A stretch of 64,000 bases of DNA from Lactobacillaceae bacterium AF64-9pH9TA (GTDB taxonomy: Bacteria > Bacillota > Bacilli > Lactobacillales > Lactobacillaceae). This document shows, piece after piece, positions 51,195-59,942 of this stretch. Positions within the stretch are counted from its first letter, which is position 1; every line of letters starts with the position of its first letter. The position numbers and the translations under genes were made by a program. The stretch is taken from contig JAQDCK010000004.1 of NCBI GenBank assembly GCA_027681045.1, positions 1 to 64,000 on the forward strand, given 5' to 3'. The notes under the pieces are model-generated. The model saw only the letters and a program-made list of their open reading frames with translations, was not told the DNA's origin and searched no databases.

Positions 51195-52253
51195 CTAAAA
51201 CTGAAGTGATCGCTCAGCTTTGAGGCCAGCAATCGTTCGCCGGGTCCCTTCTTCTAAAGAAAATTCAGCCTGCCAGCCCAAGGCTTCCAGCTTTTCAGCA
51301 TCTAAAGAGGAATTAGTCATCAAGTTGTAGCCTTTTTTCTCCGCATCCGTCGGGTTCTCAAAAACTACTTGAGTTCCTGCCGCCTTGGCCAGGGCTTCAG
51401 CCAGCTGGCGGATGGTAACAACGGAATTCCGGTTGGAAATGTTGTAGGCATTGGCATTCTCGCCATTAAGCAGGATGGTCAAAAGCGCCGACGCGCAGTC
51501 TAAAGTATAGCAGTACGACCGCAGCTGCTGGCCCGCGCTCTTCATAACAATGTCTTCATGGTTGACTGCGTTGCGGGTAAACTGGGCTGAGGCCCGGCTG
51601 TCAGACTTGGTAATGGTGGGTCCGTAAATGTGGCCCGGCCGGGCAATCACTGTTTCCAGGCCATATTCCTGGCTAAAGGATGCGCACAGAGTTTCCGCCG
51701 CCCGCTTGGCGCTTGGATAGCAGGCCCGGGGATTTAAAATATCCAAAAAGCCATAGTCTTCTTCTTTAAAAGGATCATTATTATCTTTGTTCCCGTAGAC
51801 TTCACTGGAAGACAGATACAAGAGGCGCTTAGCGCCTTGCTCTTTACCCATCTTTAGCAGGGAGTAAAGGCCATTGAAGTTGGCCAGCATCGTTTCAACT
51901 GGCTGGCTGACGTAGTAAGAAGGATTGGCATTGCTTGCTCCGTGGATGATGTAGTCCGCTTTTACGTTCAGATCTGCTTCTTTAGTAGCATCGTACTGGA
52001 AAAAGACATAGTCTTTTCCTTCTTCAAAACCGGCAAAGCGGGCTGCCATCCGTTCACGGCTGCGACCAGCCAGGATCAGCTTGATTTCAGCATCCCTGTT
52101 TTTGTTCAGCCAGAGCAAGACGTCAACTAAGGCTGAACAGATCATCCCTGTTGCCCCAGTAATAAATAAGTTCTTACCAAAAAGCAGTTCCAGATTCGGA
52201 ACTGCCTTTTGCACGCGGTCTACGTCATCCCAATATTGTTCAGTATACTTCAT
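51195..52253 (-). CDS. NAD-dependent epimerase/dehydratase (extended SDR), probable CDP-alditol or sugar reductase
   Basis: 352 residues from the ATG at 52253 (CGAGG in front). An extended short-chain dehydrogenase with the NAD loop FITGATGMICSAL near 32-44, the catalytic Ser in YLSSSEVYGNK and the Tyr-x-x-x-Lys as ACYPSAKRA near 180. It starts 10 bases after a cytidylyltransferase gene, which links it to a nucleotide-activated sugar or alditol. Pneumococcal CDP-mannitol synthesis uses a similar pair. Whether it acts on an epimer or reduces a ketose is not decided by the sequence. Confidence 0.78.
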   Translation of the reverse strand: MKYTEQYWDDVDRVQKAVPNLELLFGKNLFITGATGMICSALVDVLLWLNKNRDAEIKLILAGRSRERMAARFAGFEEGKDYVFFQYDATKEADLNVKADYIIHGASNANPSYYVSQPVETMLANFNGLYSLLKMGKEQGAKRLLYLSSSEVYGNKDNNDPFKEEDYGFLDILNPRACYPSAKRAAETLCASFSQEYGLETVIARPGHIYGPTITKSDSRASAQFTRNAVNHEDIVMKSAGQQLRSYCYTLDCASALLTILLNGENANAYNISNRNSVVTIRQLAEALAKAAGTQVVFENPTDAEKKGYNLMTNSSLDAEKLEALGWQAEFSLEEGTRRTIAGLKAERSLQF

Positions 52254-52263
52254 CGTTACCTCG

Positions 52264-52977
52264 TTACTTAAGCCACTCGTCTTTCTTGGTAGAAAGCAGG
52301 GCTTCAAAAATCATCAAGTCGTCAACCGTCGTAATCTTTAAGTTGGTTTCTGACCCCTTGGAGAAGTAGACTCTTTCCCCTAAAGCCTGCATCAAAGTGC
52401 AGGTCGCGGCCGTGTTGGTAATGCCGCGCTTACCAGCTTCTTCATGAGCCCAGAGCAGCTTGCCCAAGGTATAGACGTGCGGCGTCTGCGTTCTGTAAAG
52501 CTGTTCACGCGGAATTGAATCAGTTGAAGACATACCGCCGTCACCGCTACGGAAAACTGCTTCCACACACGGAATGGCGGTAATCGCGCTGCCGTGCTCC
52601 TTAAAGGTAGCCAGACTGTCTGAGATAATTTCCTGGGAAACATTGCAACGGTTCCCGTCATGGATTAAGACGACTTCATCATCTCCTAATTCCTTGGACA
52701 GGACTTCCAGGCCGTTGTGAATTGATTCCTGGCCGGTTGCCCCGCCTGGCACGACCCACTTGAGCTTGCTGATGTTAAACTGCTTGGCATAAACTTTCAA
52801 AACATCCATCCAGGCCGGCAGGGTAACTACCATGATTGCATCAACCAAGGGATGCTTCTGGAAAGCCTCCATCGTATGAATGATAATCGGCTTGTTGTTC
52901 ACGTGCATGAATTGTTTAGGAATATCTTGCTTCATCCGTGAACCAACGCCAGCTGCCGTCAATAATGCTACTACCAT
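52264..52977 (-). CDS. IspD/TarI-family cytidylyltransferase
   Basis: A 237-residue CTP:sugar-alcohol-phosphate or MEP cytidylyltransferase. The N-terminal CTP motif is LLTAAGVGSRMKQDIPKQF (residues 5-23); the IHDGNRCNVS segment near 103 takes the place of HDxxRP. Lactobacilli use the mevalonate route, so IspD in isoprenoid synthesis is unlikely. The position in a polysaccharide locus next to a dehydrogenase favours the production of CDP-ribitol or another CDP-alditol for LicD-type transferases. It is first in a two-gene operon. Confidence 0.82.
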   Translation of the reverse strand: MVVALLTAAGVGSRMKQDIPKQFMHVNNKPIIIHTMEAFQKHPLVDAIMVVTLPAWMDVLKVYAKQFNISKLKWVVPGGATGQESIHNGLEVLSKELGDDEVVLIHDGNRCNVSQEIISDSLATFKEHGSAITAIPCVEAVFRSGDGGMSSTDSIPREQLYRTQTPHVYTLGKLLWAHEEAGKRGITNTAATCTLMQALGERVYFSKGSETNLKITTVDDLMIFEALLSTKKDEWLK

Positions 52978-53034
52978 TTTTTACTCCTTCAGCCGTTTTC
53001 CAGCTTTACTGTTAAGCTTTCAATGATTGTCAAT

Positions 53035-53093
53035 GGCTGGCAAGCCCAGGATTCCACCTATTTCAATGGGTGGAGGGATAGGGCTTGCCAGCC
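53035..53093. repeat. right-end hairpin of the IscB element
   Basis: A perfect 13-base stem GGCTGGCAAGCCC/GGGCTTGCCAGCC encloses a second stem TCCACC/GGGTGGA. It starts 6 bases after the iscB stop. On the iscB strand no T-run follows, so a transposon end structure is more likely than a terminator. Confidence 0.75.
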
Positions 53094-53098
53094 TCTTT

Positions 53099-54427
53099 TT
53101 ACTTAAATTCGTACAGAGAAAGCTTTTGCTCTGCTTTTTGCCAGTTGCCGTTATGCATGATCAACAGGCACTGCTGTCCATTGATGTAATTCTTGCCATT
53201 ATTCAGCAGGTAATTGCCTAAGCCGTCTGTCAGATAAACGTAATATCCGTTCGACTTAAAGCCTTTTACATAACCCTTGGCATGATTTCCTATCACACGA
53301 ACGTAGTCATTTAGCCACAAGCCACGTGCATGCTTCGTATTCTTCTCATTGCGCTTGGATGACGTATTTGGCTGCTTTCTGCCTTTTCTTGCAGTTGCTT
53401 CGTGAAGCGACCGCTTCTTCTTGCGGAACTGGCTGATCATCGTCACCGTCTCCGGCATTTGACCAACTGACTTGATCCCACTGATTGCGATCGCGTCCAT
53501 GAAGTGACCTTTTGGCAAAAGAAGATTCTTGCGATCTACGTAGGTTTGCGAACCGTACTGGAAGCTTGCTTCTGGAAAAGTCGTCATGATCCGCTTGCGC
53601 AGAATGTTCATGAATGTTGCTCCCTTCAGCTGCTTCGTCACTTTCTTTTTCGCCTTCATCCACTTGTAGAGCTTGCCGCCTGGCTGGTGGTTCTTCGTAG
53701 TATGACAATTCGTGCAAAGCGTTATCAGATTGTCCACCTGATCTGTCCCGCCCTGTGAGCGGTAGACGATGTGATGGACAACGAGCTTTACGCCTTCGCC
53801 ATGCTTATGGCAGAGCTGGCAGGTGTACTCGTCACGTGCCAGCACGTAGTACTCATAATTCTTCCAGTCTTTTAGGCTTCCTTCTTGATACTGCTTGCCC
53901 GAAATGTCCGGGTTGACCATTTTGGCCATGTCAAACTTGCCTACTTCGATGTGAAGATCGGGATTTGGCAATACAGCCAGATAGCGCTTGATCCAAGCAA
54001 TGTTGTGGCCTACCTTGCTTTTTACTGACGGCGGAAGCCACAAGCCGTCTCGCTTGCCATGCACTCTGTTTAAAAAGCGGGCCTGGCGATAGCGGGTCTT
54101 GCGGTTTCTTCTGCCTCGGCGGTAGATCTTGCGGGTGTACAGATTCGTGTGTACGTCCTGGCGAAGCTCTACCTCGCTTTGGTGCAGCACCTTGTCTTGA
54201 CTGACTACGGCAAAGCCAATATGCCTCTGCCCGGTGTCTACGCCAAGGCTTACCTTCTGCTTATAGCCATACGAGCCATATTTCAGCTGGATGGTAAACG
54301 GATATTTCTTGACCACGAAGGCCTTGTCGCTTTTCAACAGCAGTCTGGCCTTTCTTGGGCGGCACGGCATAAGCGGCTTGCCGTCCTTATTGAGCAGAAA
54401 TACCCGGTTGGCATTTTCATGCTTCAT
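53099..54427 (-). CDS. iscB: IscB RNA-guided endonuclease (RuvC/HNH)
   Basis: A 442-residue IscB, the proposed ancestor of Cas9. The PLMP domain opens the protein (DGKPLMPCRPRKARLLL, 15-31). RuvC-I has Asp64 in LGVDTGQRHIGFAVV. An Arg-rich bridge helix follows (YTRKIYRRGRRNRKTRYRQAR, 97-117), with RuvC-II Glu161 in IEVGKFD. The HNH domain at 190-245 has CQLC, HHIVYRSQGGTDQVDN and CTNCH, which keep the catalytic His and a zinc-binding Cys quartet. RuvC-III is HFMDAIAI with His308 and Asp311. The C-terminal part (340-442) would touch the target-adjacent motif. GGAGAACAAC precedes the ATG. All catalytic residues are present, so it looks active. It would cut DNA guided by the upstream omega-RNA. 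Confidence 0.92.
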   Translation of the reverse strand: MKHENANRVFLLNKDGKPLMPCRPRKARLLLKSDKAFVVKKYPFTIQLKYGSYGYKQKVSLGVDTGQRHIGFAVVSQDKVLHQSEVELRQDVHTNLYTRKIYRRGRRNRKTRYRQARFLNRVHGKRDGLWLPPSVKSKVGHNIAWIKRYLAVLPNPDLHIEVGKFDMAKMVNPDISGKQYQEGSLKDWKNYEYYVLARDEYTCQLCHKHGEGVKLVVHHIVYRSQGGTDQVDNLITLCTNCHTTKNHQPGGKLYKWMKAKKKVTKQLKGATFMNILRKRIMTTFPEASFQYGSQTYVDRKNLLLPKGHFMDAIAISGIKSVGQMPETVTMISQFRKKKRSLHEATARKGRKQPNTSSKRNEKNTKHARGLWLNDYVRVIGNHAKGYVKGFKSNGYYVYLTDGLGNYLLNNGKNYINGQQCLLIMHNGNWQKAEQKLSLYEFK

Positions 54428-54434
54428 GTTGTTC

Positions 54435-54806
54435 TCCTTTTCCTTAATGCAGGAAACAGTGATTCCTGCCGCTTGTCCGAATCAGGAGACCTAATCCGGA
54501 TTCGCGTTGTTGCCCATCGACAATGTTATCCATGCTTGCCATAACTCCGGAGAGCCGCGACGATGCAGTTGACTGCCATGTTAATCTCATGACTGTTTAC
54601 AGAGCTGCCACAGAGCCAAAGACTTGAGCATCATCAGTGGGTGTGATGACATGGATAACGTAGTTCCTCTATCCAGTCAGCCGAACCAGACTGGATAGCT
54701 TAGTCTAGACAATGAAAGCTGGATTCCTCCAGCCTCCCTGCTAAAGATAAGAGACCTGAAGCTTGCGCTTCAAGCCCCTTACTTCAGTAAGGGGTTACCA
54801 TTGACT
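54435..54806 (-). ncRNA. candidate omega-RNA of the IscB element
   Basis: About 370 bases upstream of iscB on the same strand have no ORF but dense pairing: CCCCTTAC/GTAAGGGG (54775-54794), TGAAGC/GCTTCA (54757-54772), GCTGGA/TCCAGC (54718-54733), CTATCCAGTC/GACTGGATAG (54669-54698), a long-range GTTATCCATG/CATGGATAAC (54525-54534 with 54650-54659) and GCAGGAA/TTCCTGC (54449-54469). This is the expected place and layout of the omega-RNA scaffold. The guide would be the bases 5-prime to it, at about 54806-54825. Borders are not proven. Confidence 0.65.
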
Positions 54807-55053
54807 GCAGCTTTTTATTCAAAGTTAAATTATCGGCAAAAATCTAGCCATTACTTTCATTTTAACAGATCTATCCAGCATTTGAACCGAATTAACAATC
54901 CGCCTATTTAGATATTTCCTTCTTTCTCCGTATTTTTTAAATTTCTTTAAAAAGAAGAATAAAATTATTGTGGTATACTTGTGAGTTAGTATTGTGCAAA
55001 CAAGCATGCTTTTTTTAACCAATGCATCTGCATAAGAATGTGAGGAAATCTAG

Positions 55054-55740
55054 GTGAACAATTTTTACAGTAAGGCTGACACCACGCTCACTTTAAAAGA
55101 GCTGGCCAAGCTGATCTGGAAGAATCTGCTGCTGATCATTATCGGCACAGCCTTGTTTGGCGGCCTGGCTTACGTGACCGCCAACTACCTGCTTCCAGCC
55201 AAATATACCGCCAGCATGGACTTCGTGGCCAAGGGTAAAATCACGCAAGGCGGCTTTACCAAGCGGCAAGCCAGAAGCCAAAATGAGCAGGCTGCTAACG
55301 GCTTTCAAAATATTGCTATCAGCCCTGGTGTCATCGACCACACTACCGATGAAATCGGCAACGTTTCGCCAACGGCTCTGCGCGAGAACATTACCGTCCG
55401 CTCCACTCCCCGGTCCAACACTTATACCTTGACTGTCACTAGTTCTTCGCCTGAAAAGGCCAAAAAGGTGCTTAAGGTTGTGGCCAAAAACTTCAAGAAA
55501 GAATTCAAACTTGAATACAAGCGGGGCCGCAAGGCCATGCCGACCAAGAAGAAGAGGCGTAAGTACTTAAAGCCAATCCTGCCAACCGTCCTGGTCAAGT
55601 CCATCAAATTCAAAGACAAAACCAACGTTGTCAAGAGCTACCCTAATGTCAAGTTTGCAGCGGCAATCGGCACAGCAACCGGCTTCTTGCTGACAACTTG
55701 GGGATCAATTTACTGGCGCCTGCGCAGAAGTTACCGATAA
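55054..55740 (+). CDS. Wzz/CpsC-like polysaccharide chain-length protein
   Basis: 228 residues from a GTG start (TGAGGAAAT in front). Two membrane helices (about 25-46 and 205-222) enclose an external domain with the Wzz-type features (PAKYTASMDFVAKGK near 50, NTYTLTVTSSSPEKAKKVLK near 130) and a very basic stretch (KRGRKAMPTKKKRRKYLK, 158-175). It lacks a fused tyrosine kinase, as in Gram-positive CpsC. It likely sets chain length with the polymerase encoded 10 bases downstream. Confidence 0.8.
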   Translation: MNNFYSKADTTLTLKELAKLIWKNLLLIIIGTALFGGLAYVTANYLLPAKYTASMDFVAKGKITQGGFTKRQARSQNEQAANGFQNIAISPGVIDHTTDEIGNVSPTALRENITVRSTPRSNTYTLTVTSSSPEKAKKVLKVVAKNFKKEFKLEYKRGRKAMPTKKKRRKYLKPILPTVLVKSIKFKDKTNVVKSYPNVKFAAAIGTATGFLLTTWGSIYWRLRRSYR

Positions 55741-55750
55741 GGAGGTTAGC

Positions 55751-57010
55751 GTGAAGTCTATCAAATCAGCCAGTGACCGCTTCTTCGCGGTCATGGCCTA
55801 TATCATCGTCATCCTGTCGGTCATGTCGACGACAGTCATGTGGAACTACTTAAAGGGAGCCTTTATCCCAATCGGGACCTACCGCTACCTGCTTTTAGGG
55901 ATTGGGCTTCTCTTGGTTTTGCTGACTAATTCCTATAACTTTAAGGACTTGTCCTTCATCGTTTTGACAGTCTGCTACCTGCTTGTCTTTATCTTTTTCT
56001 CGCAGGCCAACCCTTTTAAGTACTTTTCCAACCTTTGCCTGCCTTTGACAGCGGCTCTTTTGATTGCCTTTGTCTACTACCGGCATAATATGGGGCAGCT
56101 CATTTGGAACAGCTATGCCAACATCGTCTTGATCGTGGCTGGCGTATCGCTCTTCTTTTACTTCTTTGCCAGCATTCTGGGCCTGCGGATCGGTGCCGTT
56201 GACACCAACTACTACTGGGCCAACAACCCCCACTTTACAACCAGCTACTGCTACCTTTATTTCCACCAGCCCTTACAGGATCAAATGTACCTGGGCCACC
56301 ACGTGATCAGAAACACGGGGATCTTTACTGAAGCTCCAGGCTACACCCTCTTCCTTTTGAACGGTTTGATCATCGAGCTTTTCGTCAAAAAGTCCAAAAG
56401 CTTCTGGCGGATTGGTCTTATCCTGGTCACCCTGCTGACAACTCTGTCAGCAACCGCAATCCTGCTCGGTGCTTTGGCAGTCTTGCTTTCCTTCCTCCAA
56501 TACTTGCAAACGCAAGGAAAGCTCAACTTGAAGATCGTCATCCCAGTCTTCTTGCTCTTGCTGGTCTTAGGGGTTATCGTTATCCGGATCAGAAAATCCG
56601 GCGGTTCCTCTTACTCGGTCAGAGTTGATGACCTGCGGATCGGCTTGACTCTCTGGAGCCAAAACCCCGTCTTCGGGGTGGGCTTTGGCAACGAAGGAGC
56701 CTTGATCAAGATGTTTGCCTTCCACCGGGCTAACAACGGTCTGAGCATGGGGCTAACCACCTTGATGGCTACCGGCGGACTCTACCTGGCTCTTTACTTC
56801 CTGGTACCGTTCTTTACCACCCTCTTTGCCCCAAGCCGCCGCTACCTTCTACCGATCAGCATTTTATTATTGTTGGAAATCATTATTTCCAACATCTCCA
56901 CCAACCCGGTCTACTTAATGGCCATAGCTCTTCTCTGGTATGCTATTTTAAACGACCTTAGAGAGCAGAGAGTTTTCGCCGGGACTAACTATACCGGCCT
57001 TTACTCTTAA
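55751..57010 (+). CDS. Wzy-like polysaccharide polymerase / O-antigen ligase-like membrane protein
   Basis: 419 residues from a GTG start behind AAGGAGG. It has about 11-12 membrane helices and one large external loop at about 145-190 (GAVDTNYYWANNPHFTTSYC, FHQPLQDQMYLGHHVIRNTG), followed by a Wzy/WaaL-type region (LTLWSQNPVFGVGFGNEGALIKMF near 300-325). It would join repeat units of the polysaccharide outside the membrane. It is convergent with the tagD group. Confidence 0.82.
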   Translation: MKSIKSASDRFFAVMAYIIVILSVMSTTVMWNYLKGAFIPIGTYRYLLLGIGLLLVLLTNSYNFKDLSFIVLTVCYLLVFIFFSQANPFKYFSNLCLPLTAALLIAFVYYRHNMGQLIWNSYANIVLIVAGVSLFFYFFASILGLRIGAVDTNYYWANNPHFTTSYCYLYFHQPLQDQMYLGHHVIRNTGIFTEAPGYTLFLLNGLIIELFVKKSKSFWRIGLILVTLLTTLSATAILLGALAVLLSFLQYLQTQGKLNLKIVIPVFLLLLVLGVIVIRIRKSGGSSYSVRVDDLRIGLTLWSQNPVFGVGFGNEGALIKMFAFHRANNGLSMGLTTLMATGGLYLALYFLVPFFTTLFAPSRRYLLPISILLLLEIIISNISTNPVYLMAIALLWYAILNDLREQRVFAGTNYTGLYS

Positions 57011-57035
57011 GGCTGAAAGAGTATTTTTAGATATT

Positions 57036-57065
57036 AAAAGAGCATTCCGCTAGGAATGCTCTTTT
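57036..57065. terminator. bidirectional intrinsic terminator
   Basis: A perfect 13-base stem AAAAGAGCATTCC/GGAATGCTCTTTT with loop GCTA, between the Wzy-like gene and convergent tagD. Confidence 0.9.
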
Positions 57066-57076
57066 ACTTTGCTGAT

Positions 57077-57541
57077 TTACTTTTTAGCATGGTCCGGATC
57101 GGTGTCCAAATCATCGTGAGATAACTTGCTTTCTTCAGTTACCTCGTTAGCGTCATACAGGTCATGCTTGATCTTGGATGAGCTAATCTCCGGGGTTCTT
57201 GGCAGATAAACGACGTTGACGCCCTCTTCTTTCAAAAAGTCGAACTTGCCCTTCCAATCGTCCCCCATGACAAAAGTGTCAATGTGGTATTCGTGCATGT
57301 CGCTGCGCTTTTGGTCCCAGTCTTTTTCTGGGATAACCAAGTCAACGTAGCGGATGGCCTCCAGAAGCTGCTTGCGCTGCTCATATGAGAAGTAGGTCTT
57401 CTTGTGCTTGGAATTCCAGTTGAACTCATCAGTAGACAAGGCGACGATCAAATAGTCGCCCTGGGCCTTGGCCCTTCTCAGCAGGTTGATATGGCCGTAG
57501 TGCAGCAGGTCAAATGTTCCATAAGTAATTACGCGTTTCAT
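57077..57541 (-). CDS. tagD: glycerol-3-phosphate cytidylyltransferase
   Basis: A 154-residue enzyme that makes CDP-glycerol from CTP and glycerol-3-phosphate. The signature TYGTFDLLHYGHINLLRRAK is at residues 6-25 and the second motif RTPEISSSKIK near 123-133. A polar tail of about 20 residues (NEVTEESKLSHDDLD) is added to the usual length of about 130. It is the last gene of the long minus-strand polysaccharide operon, so CDP-glycerol is probably used by the LicD-type enzymes of the cluster, or for teichoic acid. Confidence 0.93.
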   Translation of the reverse strand: MKRVITYGTFDLLHYGHINLLRRAKAQGDYLIVALSTDEFNWNSKHKKTYFSYEQRKQLLEAIRYVDLVIPEKDWDQKRSDMHEYHIDTFVMGDDWKGKFDFLKEEGVNVVYLPRTPEISSSKIKHDLYDANEVTEESKLSHDDLDTDPDHAKK

Positions 57542-57557
57542 AATTGCTCCTTGTCCC

Positions 57558-58469
57558 CTATTTCAGGTATTCCTTGTAAGACTTGTCTGGGTCAAAAATG
57601 ACTGAGCCATGGATAGACCCGCCTCTGACAAAGACATTCCACTTGCCGTACTGCTTGGTCAGCAAAGGATCATAGTCCTTTGGAATCGGCAGGCTGAGCA
57701 TTTCAAACGGCACTCTGACTGGATTGGCCACATACTCGCGCTTCCAGCAGCATTTTTCCGTTTCCAACATGACCATCATGACTTCTTGGGTGTCCTGGTC
57801 ATCATATTTGGTGATTTCCTTGGCAAAGCGGTCATAATAAATGTTGCGGCCACCGCTCTTTTTCTTTTCAAAAAAGAACTTGCTGTAAAGGAGAAACTTT
57901 TTCAGACCGGACAGATTCTTATTCGGGTAACCGTTGCAGTAGTTGTAGAACTGCCGGGCCCGGTGCTTGAGCTGATTGACATTTTTAACAAAAGCCTGCC
58001 GCTCTTCTGGATCATCTGGCACATTGTCCAATGGAAAGATATCGATAAAAATCCCTTGGTTGAACTGGTAGTGGAAATTCTGTTCCGACTTGAGGATGGC
58101 CGTAGTCATAGAATTGCGCAGCTGGGCGTGCCCCCGCATGGCGCCGGGGTCAGTCTCTTCCGTTTGGAAGAAATAAGGCTCAGCGAACTCATCCTTAGCT
58201 ACTTCGCACAGGCGGTCAAAGTCCTTCCGGTACATCATCAAGTCAATGTCGTCATCCCAAGGAATGTAGCCTTTGTGGCGTACAGCCCCTAAAAGAGAAC
58301 CGCCAGACAGGTACCAGGGAATATCATATTTCTGACAAACCCGGTCCAGCTGATCCAAAAGATCCAGTTCCACGGCCCAGATCTTCTTCATCTCCGGGCT
58401 GATCGTATAATCGTTTCTGACTTCTTCTTTGAAAAAATCGTCTGAGAGCTTGAGCTTAATATTGTCCAT
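57558..58469 (-). CDS. LicD family phosphotransferase
   Basis: A 303-residue protein of the LicD/fukutin-related nucleotidyltransferase-fold family. The core motif LSGGSLLGAVRHKGYIPWDDDIDLMM is near residues 53-78 (metal-binding Asp-Asp-Asp-Ile-Asp). Members transfer phosphocholine, phosphoglycerol or phosphoribitol from CDP-donors to sugars. It lies 16 bases before tagD and 20 bases after the flippase gene, so CDP-glycerol is a natural donor candidate. Confidence 0.88.
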   Translation of the reverse strand: MDNIKLKLSDDFFKEEVRNDYTISPEMKKIWAVELDLLDQLDRVCQKYDIPWYLSGGSLLGAVRHKGYIPWDDDIDLMMYRKDFDRLCEVAKDEFAEPYFFQTEETDPGAMRGHAQLRNSMTTAILKSEQNFHYQFNQGIFIDIFPLDNVPDDPEERQAFVKNVNQLKHRARQFYNYCNGYPNKNLSGLKKFLLYSKFFFEKKKSGGRNIYYDRFAKEITKYDDQDTQEVMMVMLETEKCCWKREYVANPVRVPFEMLSLPIPKDYDPLLTKQYGKWNVFVRGGSIHGSVIFDPDKSYKEYLK

Positions 58470-58489
58470 TGTCTTTTCTAAATTCTCCC

Positions 58490-59923
58490 TTATCCCCTGC
58501 CTAAAATCTTCTTAAGCAGGCCAACAGAATCATCCTTCAAGATAAACAAGGTCGCCAGGTAAGTGCCCGCGCCTAAAACAAATTGAATGCCCAGTTTGAT
58601 GATGCCAGGATTGCCAAATGGGTTCAAGGCCAGGATGACCAGCATCATCAGAGTTCCGGCAAGCAGCTTCTTCCAGATCACCTTGCCAATATAAGCCGGC
58701 TCCAAGTAGCCATTGTCATGGTAAAGGTAAAGCAGACTGATTGTCAATTCCGCGATGATTGAGGCAAAAGTTGCCCCGGCACTGGCAAAGCGCGGGATCA
58801 AGAACAGGTTCAAGACAAAGTTGACGACTGCCCCGATGATAATGTAAACCGCGCTCTGCTTACGCAGGCCAGCCGGGTTATAGTATTGCGAACCCAGACA
58901 GTTGGAAATCCCGATAATCACGATCTGCGGGCTGAACAAGCGGAGCAAAAGTGCCACCTTATCCCAGCCATGACCGAAGAAGACCGGCACAAAGGTATCC
59001 GCAATTCCGAGCAGGCCAAAACCAATCCCCACCCCGATGAAGAGAATGTAGTTTATGGAACCCTGGATCCGCTGCTTGATTTCCTTATCCTTTTTCTTGG
59101 CAAACAAGTAAGAAATTCTGGCCCCCAGAACACTGTTGACGGCGGTAAAGGTCACTGCCTTAGTCAAGTTGATGATCTTGGTTGCCTGCTCATAGTAAGC
59201 ATTTTCTGCATTATTCTGGGTCATGAAGCCGATCAAGGTCTTGTCCATATAAGTATAGATGGAGGTGGCAATGGTCGGAATAAAGTAGATCAGAGTTTCA
59301 TGGAAGTGCCGCTTCAAGTTGGCCAGTTTGATTGGAACTTTTACCACGAACTTATGCAGCTCCAGCCACATAGACATGGTCCCCAGCAAGGTCGTCCCTG
59401 TCATGATGAAGACATAAAGGTTGGTATCCTTAGGACTCTTGACGAAGAGAAGGATCAAGACAACCCCTGCCACCTTAACCAAGGCGTTCTTGGTCACCGT
59501 GTACTGGAATTGCTCTAAGCCATCAAAGAACCAGGAGATGTCCAGCATGGTGTTAAACAGGTTCAAGGTCAAGATAAGGAACATGACCCGGTAGTGGCTT
59601 TGAAAGCCCAGGTAAATTCCCCATAACAGCAGCATGGCCAGAGAGGTAAATACGCTCAGCAGCTCAATTTCCCAAAAAATCTGGCTCCGATTTTTGACAT
59701 CGTTGCGGTTGCGGGCAATTTCCCGCATCCCGTATGACGCTGTCCCCAGAGCCGCGACCAGGGAGAAGTAGGTCTGGATTGAAGAAGTCCAGCTGTAGGC
59801 CCCGATCCCGTCAGTCCCGATGACTCTGGAAACGTAAGGCGCCGTAATCAGCGGCGTAATGATCGCCAGAATCTGGTACAAGGTACTGATAACTATATTC
59901 TTTTTAATACTAGGATTCTTCAT
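58490..59923 (-). CDS. Wzx-like oligosaccharide flippase
   Basis: 477 residues from the ATG at 59923 (GGAAGCG in front; the frame is open upstream into the previous gene). Twelve to fourteen membrane helices and the MATE/Wzx start (YQILAIITPLITAPYVSRVIGTDGIGAYSW) are visible. It should flip undecaprenyl-linked repeat units across the membrane. It is encoded in the middle of the polysaccharide operon. Confidence 0.93.
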   Translation of the reverse strand: MKNPSIKKNIVISTLYQILAIITPLITAPYVSRVIGTDGIGAYSWTSSIQTYFSLVAALGTASYGMREIARNRNDVKNRSQIFWEIELLSVFTSLAMLLLWGIYLGFQSHYRVMFLILTLNLFNTMLDISWFFDGLEQFQYTVTKNALVKVAGVVLILLFVKSPKDTNLYVFIMTGTTLLGTMSMWLELHKFVVKVPIKLANLKRHFHETLIYFIPTIATSIYTYMDKTLIGFMTQNNAENAYYEQATKIINLTKAVTFTAVNSVLGARISYLFAKKKDKEIKQRIQGSINYILFIGVGIGFGLLGIADTFVPVFFGHGWDKVALLLRLFSPQIVIIGISNCLGSQYYNPAGLRKQSAVYIIIGAVVNFVLNLFLIPRFASAGATFASIIAELTISLLYLYHDNGYLEPAYIGKVIWKKLLAGTLMMLVILALNPFGNPGIIKLGIQFVLGAGTYLATLFILKDDSVGLLKKILGRG

Positions 59924-59942
59924 TAACGCTTCCGATCTGATA

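Larger units (their letters stand above)
53029..54805 (-). mobile_element. IscB element (IS200/IS605-related, no transposase gene)
   Basis: The unit consists of an iscB gene, an upstream structured RNA region, a right-end hairpin (53035-53093) and left-end hairpins (54757-54794). GTCAATGG at 53029-53036 and CCATTGAC at 54798-54805 form an 8-base inverted pair at the likely borders. No TnpA gene lies in or near it, so movement would need a helper elsewhere. It lies between the cytidylyltransferase operon and the Wzz-like gene. Exact borders are uncertain by some tens of bases. Confidence 0.7.

Noticed and set aside
53035..53093. Hairpin after iscB as an intrinsic terminator
   Set aside because: On the iscB strand no T-run follows. 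A T-run is present only on the other strand, where no gene leads into it.
53099..54427. TnpB or a small Cas9 as identity of the nuclease
   Set aside because: TnpB has no HNH domain and ends in a zinc finger inside RuvC; Cas9 is much longer with a REC lobe. The PLMP start, RuvC split by HNH and 442 residues fit IscB.
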